From positions 1 through 33,386 of the forward strand of contig CAUFMG010000021.1 in assembly GCA_959026725.1 (NCBI GenBank): a stretch of DNA of 33,386 nucleotides, read 5' to 3'. The notes under the pieces were generated by a model. It had not been told where the DNA came from and made no database searches. It saw only the letters and a list, made by a program, of their open reading frames with translations. Shown piece by piece: positions 16,926 to 24,985 of the stretch (position 1 is its first letter; the number at the start of each line of letters is the position of its first letter). Source of the DNA: an uncultured Collinsella sp. GTDB taxonomy: Bacteria > Actinomycetota > Coriobacteriia > Coriobacteriales > Coriobacteriaceae. A program made the position numbers and the translations under genes.

Positions 16926-18308
16926 ATGCACAAGGTGTATTACCAGCCTGAGGGAATTTGGGTAGGCGACATCATGCCGTACGGCGAGGACGGCACGTTC
17001 TATCTCTATCATCAGCGTGACACGCGAAACCCCGGACCTTTCGGAGAGCCGTTTGGCTGGGCACTCGCGACAACCAAGGACTTCGTCAATTACAAAGACT
17101 TTGGCGAGAGCCTTGAGCGTGGCGGCGACGAGGAAGTCGACCAGTATGTTTATGCCGGCACGGTGTTTAAGGTGGGCGACAAGTACCATGCGCTCTACAC
17201 TGGTTGCAATCGCGATAAGGTCAAGGCACGCTTGATGAAGCAGGTTCTTCTTCACGCAACGAGTGACGACGCCGTCAAGTGGGAGAAGAACATCGCCGAG
17301 ACGCTGCTTCCGCCCCAGGAGGGTTACGATGACCGCAACTGGCGCGATCCCTTTGTGCTTTGGGATGAGGAGAACGAAGAGTACATGCTCATCCTCGGCA
17401 CGCGTGTGGGCGAGGACAAGCGTCTGATGACCGGTCGTCTGGTCAAGTTCACCTCCAAGGACCTGGATACCTGGGAGTTCCAGGGCGACTGGTGGAATCC
17501 GGGCCTGTACACCATGTTCGAGATGCCTGATCTCTTTAAGATGGGCGACTGGTGGTATCTGGTGTTCTCCGAGTACAGTGATGGCAACAAGACCCGTTAC
17601 CGCATGTCTCGCTCTGTCAACGGTCCTTGGATCACTCCTGCGGACGATTCCTTCGATGGCCGCGCGTACTATGCCGCGCGTACCGCATTTGATGGTGAGC
17701 GCCGCGTTCTCTTTGGTTGGGTTCCTACGCGTGACGAGGGCGGTGACCCCAGCTCTTACCTGTGGGGTGGCACCTTTATGCCCCTCGAGATCGTTCAGCG
17801 TGCCGACGGAACGCTCGGCACCAAGCTCCCCGACAGCATGCTTGGCGCCTTTGGCGAGGGCAAGGCTGTCGAGACCTTTGAGCTTTCCTGCGAGTCGGGC
17901 AAGGTCGAGCAGGTGCTCGCCGCGGATGCCGGCTCCACCTACTTGCTCGATGCCGACATTGAGCTCGGCGGTAACGCTGCCGGCTTCTCGGTCAAGTTCG
18001 CCGAGGACGCCGAGACTGGTCTTGCCTATGAGTTCCGCGCCAACCTGCGCGAGGGCAAGCTCGAGTTCACGCCGGCTCCCCAGTACCCGTGGTTCCAGGT
18101 CAACAACATGGGCCTCGAGCGTCCGTTGTTCTTTAAGGGCGAGGGCACTCACCATGTGCGTCTGGTCGTCGACGACGACATCGCGACCATCTTTGTCGAT
18201 GATGTTGCGCTCAACGCTCGCTTCTGCAACAAGCAGGGCCAGGGTGTGGCGCTTACCGTCACCGACGGTGCGCTCAAGTGCGCAAACGCAACGATCGCGT
18301 CTCTGTAG
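16926..18308 (+). CDS. GH32-like beta-fructosidase, divergent subgroup
   Basis: A 460-aa protein with a five-blade propeller of the GH32/GH43 type (about 1-300) and a C-terminal beta-sandwich (about 320-455). The first acidic motif is IWVGDIMPY with Asp15 as probable nucleophile instead of the usual WMNDPNG; RDP is at 140-142; the acid/base motif reads EMPD (Glu199) rather than ECPD. It has no signal peptide, so it should act in the cytoplasm on PTS-imported, phosphorylated substrates. AAAGGAAG precedes the start. It is first in the operon behind the operator cluster. The exact bond and sugar may differ from those of the second GH32 gene at 19907. Confidence 0.82.
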   Translation: MHKVYYQPEGIWVGDIMPYGEDGTFYLYHQRDTRNPGPFGEPFGWALATTKDFVNYKDFGESLERGGDEEVDQYVYAGTVFKVGDKYHALYTGCNRDKVKARLMKQVLLHATSDDAVKWEKNIAETLLPPQEGYDDRNWRDPFVLWDEENEEYMLILGTRVGEDKRLMTGRLVKFTSKDLDTWEFQGDWWNPGLYTMFEMPDLFKMGDWWYLVFSEYSDGNKTRYRMSRSVNGPWITPADDSFDGRAYYAARTAFDGERRVLFGWVPTRDEGGDPSSYLWGGTFMPLEIVQRADGTLGTKLPDSMLGAFGEGKAVETFELSCESGKVEQVLAADAGSTYLLDADIELGGNAAGFSVKFAEDAETGLAYEFRANLREGKLEFTPAPQYPWFQVNNMGLERPLFFKGEGTHHVRLVVDDDIATIFVDDVALNARFCNKQGQGVALTVTDGALKCANATIASL

Positions 18309-18353
18309 CGGCAACGAACCGTTTTATGATTTAGAAAAGGAATGGAGAGGAAC

Positions 18354-19805
18354 ATGGACTACAAGGCAGTGTCCCAGCAAGTCGTCGACAACGTCGGCGG
18401 ACTGGAGAACATCGAGGGCGCCACGCATTGCGTGACCCGTCTGCGTCTGGTGCTCAAGGATACGAGCAAATACAACAAGGCCGAGCTCGAGAACATCGAT
18501 GGCGTCAAGGGCGTGCTGTACAACAGCGGCCAGCTCATGATCATCTTCGGTACCGGTACCGTCAACAAGGTTTACGATGAGTTTATGGCTCTGACGGGCG
18601 TTAAGGAGATCAGTGCTTCCGAGGTCAAGGGCGCCGAGGCGGACAAGAAGGGCAAGTTCTTCTCGGTCCTCAAGGTATTCTCGGACATCTTTATCCCCAT
18701 CATTCCCGCCTTCGTCGGCGCTGCAATCATCATCGGCCTTAAGTCGCTGATCGTTGCCAACGGCCTCTTTGGCATGGAGGGCAGCCTCGCCGATCACAGC
18801 GAGTTCCTCAAGAACCTCGCAAGCTTCTTTGCCATTATCGCCACCACGTTCGACTACCTGCCTGTCCTGGTTATGTACAGCGCGGTCAAGCGTTTTGGCG
18901 GTAACCCGATCCTGGGCATCCTCGTCGGTATCGTCATGGTTCACCCGAGCCTTATGAACCGCAACACGTTCGTTATGGACCCGACGGGTGCTGAGTACTG
19001 GAACTTCGGTCCGCTATCCATTCCCATGGTTGCTTTCCAGGGCGGTGTGTTCCCCGCAATCCTGACTGCCTGGTTTATGGCCAAGGTCGAGAAGATTGCC
19101 CAGAAGTACATCCCCGAGGTCGTTTCGTTCGTCTTTGTCCCGACCGTTACCCTGATTCTTGCTAACGTTGCCCTGTTCACCGTGTTCGGCCCGCTCGGCA
19201 ACCTGATCGGTGACGTCCTCGCCGGCGTAATCGATATCCTGTACAACAGGATGGGCGTCTTTGGTGCCTTTGTCTTCGCCGCGTTCCTGCAGCCGCTCGT
19301 CGTTACCGGTACGCATCAGTTCATCCAGGGTATCGAGGCAAACCTTGTTGCCACGACTGGCTTCAACTACATCCAGGCCATCTGGTCGGTTTCCATCATC
19401 GCCCAGGGCGGCGGCGCCATCGGTATGTACCTCATTCACAAGAAGCACTCCAAAGAGCGCAACATCTGCATGTCGTCCTTTATCCCGACGCTGGTCGGAA
19501 TCTCCGAGCCCGCTATCTTTGCTGCAAACATGCGCTATTCGATCATTCCGTTCATCTGCGCATGCATCGGTGCAGGCTGCGGCGGTGCCTTCGTCAAGCT
19601 CTTTGAGGTGCGCGCTATCGGTCAGGGTCTGACCGGCGTGCTTGGCCTGCTCATCGTCACGCCCGAGACCCTCGTGTGGTATGTGGCTGGCAATCTCATC
19701 GCCTTTATCGTGCCGATCGTCTTGATCTTTGCCTACAACAAGGCAAAGGGCGTGCCGACCACCGATGAAGAGGGCGCTGGCGCTGGCTTCGACGTTAGCT
19801 TCTAG
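18354..19805 (+). CDS. PTS enzyme IIBC, sucrose/beta-glucoside family
   Basis: A 483-aa membrane permease. The N-terminal IIB domain (about 1-80) has the phosphorylated cysteine Cys26 in ATHCVTRLRLVL; the IIC domain (about 100-470) has about ten membrane segments with the family stretches FIPIIPAFVGAA, VTGTHQF and GISEPAIFA. There is no fused IIA domain and none nearby, so a IIA protein encoded elsewhere must supply phosphate. I chose ATG 18354 because GGAGAGGA stands just before it. Lying between two GH32 enzymes under LacI control, it probably imports sucrose or short fructans. Confidence 0.9.
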   Translation: MDYKAVSQQVVDNVGGLENIEGATHCVTRLRLVLKDTSKYNKAELENIDGVKGVLYNSGQLMIIFGTGTVNKVYDEFMALTGVKEISASEVKGAEADKKGKFFSVLKVFSDIFIPIIPAFVGAAIIIGLKSLIVANGLFGMEGSLADHSEFLKNLASFFAIIATTFDYLPVLVMYSAVKRFGGNPILGILVGIVMVHPSLMNRNTFVMDPTGAEYWNFGPLSIPMVAFQGGVFPAILTAWFMAKVEKIAQKYIPEVVSFVFVPTVTLILANVALFTVFGPLGNLIGDVLAGVIDILYNRMGVFGAFVFAAFLQPLVVTGTHQFIQGIEANLVATTGFNYIQAIWSVSIIAQGGGAIGMYLIHKKHSKERNICMSSFIPTLVGISEPAIFAANMRYSIIPFICACIGAGCGGAFVKLFEVRAIGQGLTGVLGLLIVTPETLVWYVAGNLIAFIVPIVLIFAYNKAKGVPTTDEEGAGAGFDVSF

Positions 19806-19844
19806 TTGAGCCGTTCAGTGTAATCTGAGGATAAGTCCATTTGA

Positions 19845-19882
19845 GGAAGGGCGTTCGACTCGTGTGAGTCGAGCGTCCTTCC
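19845..19882 (+). other. Intercistronic hairpin between PTS and second GH32 gene
   Basis: GGAAGGGCGTTCGACTC (19845-19861) pairs with GAGTCGAGCGTCCTTCC (19866-19882) with two mismatches and loop GTGT. There is no T-tract. It may lower downstream expression or protect the upstream mRNA. Confidence 0.65.
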
Positions 19883-19906
19883 CCATAGACGAGAAAGTCA
19901 ACGGCG

Positions 19907-21349
19907 ATGTTAAATCAAAAAAACAAGGTGACACGCGCGGACTATGAGCAGTGGCGTGTCGGACAGGATGAGACGGCGGCTCGCATCGCGTCCGACCCCG
20001 ATAGGCTTCTGTTCCATGTGGAGCCTGAGCTTGGCTGGCTCAACGACCCCAACGGTTTGGTTCAGATTGGTGATACGTATCACATCTATCATCAATACGA
20101 TCCGTTCGATGCTGCGCATGGCGGTCCAGTGCTTTGGAACCATCTGACGACAAAGGATTTTGTGACGTACGAGAATCACGGCCCCGTGCTGTTCCCCGAT
20201 TCCGATTTGGATTCGAGCGGAGCGTATTCTGGTTCTGCCTTTGTACGTGATGGCAAGATTCACTACTTCTATACCGGCAACGTCAAGCATTTTGACCGCG
20301 ATGATTACGACTACGTGTTGACGGGCCGTGAGCAAAACCAGATTCATATGGTTGCCGAGAATCCCGACGAATTGGGCGAGAAGCGCATGGCTGTTGGACC
20401 AGTCGATTACCCCGACGATATCGGTACGCACGTGCGCGACCCCAAGATCCTTGAGCACGATGGTATCTACTACATGGTTCTGGGCGCTCGTACGAAAGAC
20501 GACCGTGGCTGCGTGCTTGTCTATACTTCGCGTGATTTAGGGGTCTGGAGCTATGCGACGCGCATTGAGCTGGGCGAGAAGTTTGGCTTTATGTGGGAGT
20601 GCCCTGATCTGTTTGAGCTTGATGGCGAGCTTATTCTCGTTTGCTGTCCGCAGGGTGTGCCTGCCGATGGTTGGCGTTACCGCAATCCGCATCAGTGCGT
20701 GTGGTTCCCCATCGAGGCCGATTGGGAGGCGCCGAGCTTTAAAATCGTCGGGAAGGGCATGCCCCCGATGGTCGATGCCGGTTTTGATTTCTATGCTCCG
20801 CAGTCCTTTGAGGATGCTGCAGGCCGGCGATTGATGATCGGATGGTCGGGTTGCCCCGATGCGACGGCGGAAAACCCGACGGTGGCGCGCGGGTGGCAGT
20901 GCGCGTTGACGGTGCCGCGAGAGCTGAGCATGCGCGATGGTAAGCTCTGCCAGCAGCCGGCGCACGAGATTGAGAGGATGCGCGGCGACTGCGTTCGCAC
21001 GACAGGCGGTGAAACCGTTGAGGAGCCGGGCCGCCTGTTTGATCTCGTGGGTTCCTGTGAGGGCGCCAAGATGGTTGAGCTCGAGATTCGCAAGGGTGTC
21101 TTTGTGCGCTATGCGGACGGGATGCTTACCCTCGACATGGGTGACGAAGGCTATGGGCGCGACCAGAGGTCGATTGAGCTCGGCGAGCTTCGCGACCTGC
21201 GCGTGCTTTCGGACACTACGATGGTCGAGATTTTTGCCAACGGCGGTGAGGCGGCACTTACGAGCCGTACCTATTCGTCGGCGGTTCCGGCGATGGCGCT
21301 GCACGTCGAGGGCGCGGCGTCGATGGATTTCTACCGCCTCGCTCATTAA
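19907..21349 (+). CDS. scrB: GH32 sucrose-6-phosphate hydrolase/beta-fructosidase
   Basis: A 480-aa canonical GH32 enzyme: WLNDPNG (44-50, nucleophile Asp47), RDP (177-179), ECPD (231-234, acid/base Glu231), followed by a C-terminal sandwich domain. No signal peptide, so cytoplasmic. Paired with a IIBC permease it should split sucrose 6-phosphate, or fructosyl oligosaccharides, into fructose and a glucose 6-phosphate-type product. It is last in the operon. The ribosome binding site is weak (GAGAAAG, somewhat far), so translation may be lower than that of its neighbours. Specificity between sucrose 6-phosphate and short fructans cannot be told by reading. Confidence 0.9.
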   Translation: MLNQKNKVTRADYEQWRVGQDETAARIASDPDRLLFHVEPELGWLNDPNGLVQIGDTYHIYHQYDPFDAAHGGPVLWNHLTTKDFVTYENHGPVLFPDSDLDSSGAYSGSAFVRDGKIHYFYTGNVKHFDRDDYDYVLTGREQNQIHMVAENPDELGEKRMAVGPVDYPDDIGTHVRDPKILEHDGIYYMVLGARTKDDRGCVLVYTSRDLGVWSYATRIELGEKFGFMWECPDLFELDGELILVCCPQGVPADGWRYRNPHQCVWFPIEADWEAPSFKIVGKGMPPMVDAGFDFYAPQSFEDAAGRRLMIGWSGCPDATAENPTVARGWQCALTVPRELSMRDGKLCQQPAHEIERMRGDCVRTTGGETVEEPGRLFDLVGSCEGAKMVELEIRKGVFVRYADGMLTLDMGDEGYGRDQRSIELGELRDLRVLSDTTMVEIFANGGEAALTSRTYSSAVPAMALHVEGAASMDFYRLAH

Positions 21350-21501
21350 CCGTGCATGGAGCACGATTGGACTTGTTGGGCGGAATGTGTCGCAGTTGCC
21401 GCGGCCAACTACCGTTTATCGCGTATAGCGACCGTTTGCGGAATAAGTAACACTCCTTAATAAACCGTGTAAAATCTCAGTTAAGCACGGAGTTTTCCAG
21501 G

Positions 21502-21543
21502 GAGACGCTGTCCTTTGTTATGTGCAAAGGGCGGCGTCTCTTT
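21502..21543 (+). terminator. Probable terminator after the GH32 operon
   Basis: GAGACGC (21502-21508) and GCGTCTC (21534-21540) form the base of a stem continued by TCCTTTG and CAAAGG, ending in TTT. The T-tract is short, so efficiency is uncertain. Confidence 0.55.
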
Positions 21544-21624
21544 GGCGCTTAGATGCCGTTGTGCAACAGCGCGACGCGCGTGTCATGTATTGAAAAGCCA
21601 ATGTCGAGATGGGTCGTGATAAGA

Positions 21625-22479
21625 ATGGGCAAGTATGTAATCGTGGTTGAGTCTGGGTCGGATGTAACGCCGGAGCTCTGCGAGCGCTACGGCATCGTGC
21701 GCGTGCCCATGCATGTCACGATTGGTGACGAGACCGTCGAGGACGGCTCGATCGATCCGCTCGAGATTTATTCGCGCTGCAACGAGTTTGGTGTGATGCC
21801 CAAGACCAGTGGCTGTTCGCCAGCGGATTTTGCGCATGTGTACGACCGCATCCATGCCGAGCAACCCGACGCGACTATTTTGCATCTTGCATATTCCGAG
21901 GCCACGACCTGTTCGCATCAGTCCTCTAAGATTGCGGCTCAGGGGCGCGACTACGTGTTCTCCATGGACACGCGCTTTGTCTCGGTGGGCCAGTCGCTCG
22001 TTGTCGTCGAGACCGCCAAGTATATTGAGGCTCATCCCGATGCCACCGTTGACGAGATCTTTGCATTTACGAACTCCGTCATGGACCGCGTGTTGCTGGG
22101 TTTTGTTCCTACGGACCTTGCCTTCCTTAAGGCGGGCGGTCGCTTGTCCAACGTCGCATTCCTTGGTGCCCATCTGCTCAAGATTAAGCCCTGCATTGAG
22201 GTGACGGGCGGTAAGTTCGTGGCGACCAAGAAGTTCCGCGGTTCTATGCTCAAGTGCGCCCGCGCCTTCATTGACCACATGGTTGCGAAGGGCGAGATTG
22301 ACTACTCGCACATTGGCCTGGCGTATTCGGTGGGCCTTTCCCAGGAGCTGCGCGATGACATGGAAGTCTATGCGCATGACCTGGGCTTTAAGGACGTTAC
22401 CTGGACTCAAGTCGGCGGCGTCATCTCGAGCCACTGTGGCCCGACCGCCTTCGGTGCGGTGCTCACGCTTAAGGCGTAA
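21625..22479 (+). CDS. DegV-family fatty-acid-binding protein
   Basis: A 284-aa protein of the DegV family. It begins with the typical KYVIVVESGSDVTPEL, continues with PMHVTIGDETVEDG and MPKTSGCSPADF, and has the lipid-cavity region LAFLKAGGRLSNV (about 168-180). DegV proteins bind fatty acids and, as FakB, present them to the kinase FakA; no FakA is in the window, so the role here is inferred from the family only. Upstream in-frame ATGs at 21553 and 21601 are possible, but none has a good ribosome binding site; 21625 is where family similarity begins. It stands between the sugar operon and pflA and may be transcribed alone. Confidence 0.85.
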   Translation: MGKYVIVVESGSDVTPELCERYGIVRVPMHVTIGDETVEDGSIDPLEIYSRCNEFGVMPKTSGCSPADFAHVYDRIHAEQPDATILHLAYSEATTCSHQSSKIAAQGRDYVFSMDTRFVSVGQSLVVVETAKYIEAHPDATVDEIFAFTNSVMDRVLLGFVPTDLAFLKAGGRLSNVAFLGAHLLKIKPCIEVTGGKFVATKKFRGSMLKCARAFIDHMVAKGEIDYSHIGLAYSVGLSQELRDDMEVYAHDLGFKDVTWTQVGGVISSHCGPTAFGAVLTLKA

Positions 22480-22557
22480 AGGCCGCAGGCGAGCGTTCTT
22501 CAGCCTGACATCTCGACGTAGACCCCAGCCATGGTGATGGGGGATAGATTAAAACGT

Positions 22558-22606
22558 GCCATTCTAGCCCGAGACGTTTAAACGCAAGCGCATGGGCTAG
22601 AATGGC
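22558..22606. repeat. 13-bp perfect hairpin before pflA
   Basis: GCCATTCTAGCCC (22558-22570) and GGGCTAGAATGGC (22594-22606) form a perfect 13-bp stem with a 23-base loop containing the palindrome GTTTAAAC. It lies 48 bases before the pflA start. CATTTTAA follows a few bases later, so it might end the DegV transcript, or be an operator or repeat element. Confidence 0.7.
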
Positions 22607-22653
22607 TCTGGCATTTTAATTGGTTGCATCCAAGGAGAGGCAAGGTAGCGGGA

Positions 22654-23472
22654 ATGGCTGAGATGACGCTTGAGGGTGTGGACGCTCGTCCTGAGGATTC
22701 CGCATTTGCCCTAGGCCGCGTGCATTCAATCGAGACGATGGGAACGGTCGACGGACCCGGCATCCGCTTTGTGGTGTTTGTTCAGGGCTGTCCCATGCGC
22801 TGTGCGTATTGTCACAATCCCGATACTTGGTCGGTTAGCGGCGGCACCATGGTGACCGTCGAGCACCTTATGGACGAGTTCCAGAGTAACCATGAGTTTT
22901 ACCGCAGCGGCGGAATTACGGTTTCGGGTGGCGAGCCGCTTCTGCAGCCCGAGTTTTTGGCCGACCTGTTCCGTGCAATGCACAACAACCCCGATGGCCG
23001 CGTGCATACCTGCCTGGATAGCTGTGGCTACGCCTTCGACCCTCAGCATCCCGAGAAGTTCGATGCCGTGCTCAACGAGACCGACATGGTACTGCTCGAT
23101 ATTAAGCATGCCGACCCGGTCGAGCATAAAAAGCTGACCGGTTGTGATCCCGCACGCATCCTGGCGTTTGGCGATGAGCTTGCACGTCGCAAGATCAAGG
23201 TCGTTATCCGCCACGTGGTGGTGCCGGGCATTACCGACACGGTGGAGGAGTGCGAGAAGCTCGGTCGCCTCATCGCTCCATGGCACAACGTGGTGGGCCT
23301 GGAAATGCTGCCGTATCACACGATGGGTGTCGTCAAGTACGAGCAACTGGGCATTCCCTATAAGCTCGAGGGCGTGCCCCAGATGGATACCGCGCGCATG
23401 CCCGAGTTGCGCAATGCCGTTATGACCGGCATGAAAAAGCGCCGCGCTGAACTCAAAAACGCCATCGGCTAG
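22654..23472 (+). CDS. pflA: Pyruvate formate-lyase activating enzyme (radical SAM)
   Basis: A 272-aa radical SAM protein. The cluster motif C-X3-C-X2-C is at Cys46, Cys50 and Cys53 (GCPMRCAYCHNP), preceded by the GxxxxxDGPGIRFVVF region typical of PFL activases, with the SAM-binding GGEP at about residues 101-104. It abstracts a hydrogen from the PFL glycine, here Gly58 of the separate 83-aa protein. It has no extra ferredoxin domain, as expected for PflA. ATG 22654 is the first in-frame ATG after AAGG (22642-22645); the stronger AAGGAGAGG at 22632-22640 is a little far away. It is separated from pflB by the sugar locus and degV. Confidence 0.95.
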   Translation: MAEMTLEGVDARPEDSAFALGRVHSIETMGTVDGPGIRFVVFVQGCPMRCAYCHNPDTWSVSGGTMVTVEHLMDEFQSNHEFYRSGGITVSGGEPLLQPEFLADLFRAMHNNPDGRVHTCLDSCGYAFDPQHPEKFDAVLNETDMVLLDIKHADPVEHKKLTGCDPARILAFGDELARRKIKVVIRHVVVPGITDTVEECEKLGRLIAPWHNVVGLEMLPYHTMGVVKYEQLGIPYKLEGVPQMDTARMPELRNAVMTGMKKRRAELKNAIG

Positions 23473-23494
23473 CGAGCCATTTTCGCTCCCCAAA

Positions 23495-23527
23495 GGCACT
23501 CATTGGGGACAGACTTAAATGAGTGCC
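23495..23527 (+). repeat. Hairpin repeat with GGGACAG loop (copy 3, different stem)
   Basis: A perfect 10-bp stem GGCACTCATT (23495-23504) and AATGAGTGCC (23518-23527) encloses loop GGGGACAGACTTA (23505-23517). The loop has the same 13-base length and consensus RGGGACAGRYTTA as the copies at 317-362 and 7342-7387, but the stem is unrelated. It stands 22 bases after the pflA stop codon and may serve as its 3' end structure. Confidence 0.8.
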
Positions 23528-23563
23528 CCTGGGCACCAAGTTGATTGCCAAAGAGCCCCGTCA

Positions 23564-23630
23564 AGTTGCGGTGGAATAGGTCTTGTTTTTCGGCTTATGC
23601 CGCCCAAACAGGAACTATTTCACCGCAACT
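23564..23630. repeat. 25-bp imperfect hairpin in the pflA-hydrolase spacer
   Basis: Arms 23564-23588 and 23606-23630 pair at 22 of 25 positions, with an inner CGGC-TTAT-GCCG stem in the loop. The three mismatches are all purine-purine or pyrimidine-pyrimidine exchanges between arms, several compatible with G-U pairing. No T-tract or ORF. The rest of the spacer, 23631-23723, shows nothing I can identify. Confidence 0.7.
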
Positions 23631-23723
23631 GCGTTTTGGGTAGAGATGTGCAACAGAATTGGCAAAAATGCATAGAAACGCTTGTGGTTTCTTTAAAGAC
23701 ACCTTAAACGCTGCTGAATATCT

Positions 23724-23751
23724 TTGGAAAGAAATGCCTGCTCGGTATCAT
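23724..23751 (+). promoter_or_regulatory. Candidate promoter of the serine hydrolase gene
   Basis: TTGGAA (23724-23729) and TATCAT (23746-23751) are separated by 16 bases, a plausible sigma-70 promoter 38 bases before the GTG start codon. Confidence 0.4.
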
Positions 23752-23788
23752 GCTGCTCGTATATAAACGGTAGCAGTCAGGAGACCAC

Positions 23789-24907
23789 GTGCGAAACATC
23801 GCATCGCGGGACGAGTATGTGCCGCAGCATGGCAGCAGATATAAGACGAAGGGCACGTCTTCGCGTGGCCTTGCCGGCGCTCGCATCCGCGTGAGGAAGA
23901 TTGCCGCTATTGGGATGCTAACGTCGGCGGTTATTATCCTCGGAATTACCGCCAAAACCTACGCATCGGAGCGAATGGCACATTCAGATGCGTCAACGGT
24001 ACAGACGCAAAACAAAAAGGTCTCTGAATCTAAAGTCACCGCAAGTCAAACCCTGTCGACAGCGAACCTCAAGACGGGGCTTTCGAAGGCGGACTTTAAC
24101 GATATTCCCTCAGGCGATACCGTGCAGACCTTCTCACTGGTTGATGACCAGATCCTCGCCCTGGAGGATGAGAACCTCGCCGCACTCCAGAATGCGCTTG
24201 ACCAGGCGCAGGAGCTGGGCGACGTGGGTGTAGTGTTCTACGACCTATCGAGCGGTAGGGGCGTGACGTATAACGCCGATGTCGAGGTGTATGGAGCGAG
24301 CAGCTACAAAGCGCTGTATGCGCTCTATATTTGCGAGACGTTGGTCGAATCGGGGCAGGTGTCGCTCGATGGGCCTTTAGCCACGTATGGTGGTTACAGC
24401 ATGGGCTGGCAGACGGTGCGCAACCTTATCGAGAATGCCGTCGTCAACTCAGACAACGATTCGTTTATCGCGTTACGCGCGGCGTTTGACCATGATGGCT
24501 ATGAGGATTGGATTGCCAATCTGGGCGTTGATGACGAAACGGCACTGAATCCGATGAGTGATTTTCCGACCTACTGCCCGCGCACTTCTGCGAGGTTATG
24601 GCGCGAGATGAGCGAGTATCTGAGCATGGATACCGAGACTTCACAGTGGTTGTCGGGCCTTCTGGCATCAACATCGCGCTCGTTTATTCGCGATGGCATT
24701 GCGGACGAGCAGGTTTTGGTGCGCAACAAGGCAGGCTGGATTAGCGAGGATGGTTACTATTCGACATGCGATGCAGGCCTCATCGACATCGATGGCCGTA
24801 CCTATGTCATGAGCGTCATGACATCGATGCCATGGAGTGACCGTTCGAGCGAGGTTACGGCCGCGATTGCAAAGGCTTTGTTTGATACGCGAGCTGCACT
24901 GGCTTAG
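23789..24907 (+). CDS. Membrane-anchored class A beta-lactamase-fold serine hydrolase
   Basis: A 372-aa protein. A basic N-terminal stretch (1-37) leads into one membrane segment (about 38-58), then a Ser/Thr/Lys-rich linker (about 60-125), then a serine beta-lactamase/transpeptidase-like domain (about 128-370). Its motifs are S-x-x-K at Ser171-Lys174 (GASSYKALY), SDN at 221-223 and KAG at 314-316 in the place of KTG. I see no clear Glu166-type omega-loop ExxxN, so true beta-lactamase activity is doubtful; a cell-wall-related hydrolase or peptidase facing outside is more likely. The start is GTG with AGGAG six bases upstream. It is followed 78 bases later by mtnN, possibly in one transcript. 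Confidence 0.8.
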   Translation: MRNIASRDEYVPQHGSRYKTKGTSSRGLAGARIRVRKIAAIGMLTSAVIILGITAKTYASERMAHSDASTVQTQNKKVSESKVTASQTLSTANLKTGLSKADFNDIPSGDTVQTFSLVDDQILALEDENLAALQNALDQAQELGDVGVVFYDLSSGRGVTYNADVEVYGASSYKALYALYICETLVESGQVSLDGPLATYGGYSMGWQTVRNLIENAVVNSDNDSFIALRAAFDHDGYEDWIANLGVDDETALNPMSDFPTYCPRTSARLWREMSEYLSMDTETSQWLSGLLASTSRSFIRDGIADEQVLVRNKAGWISEDGYYSTCDAGLIDIDGRTYVMSVMTSMPWSDRSSEVTAAIAKALFDTRAALA

Positions 24908-24985
24908 CGTGTTCGTTTGGCGAGGTCAAACAAAATGCTGGTACCATACCTTGGTTGAGAATTTCGTATAGGTTTGGGGAATGGT

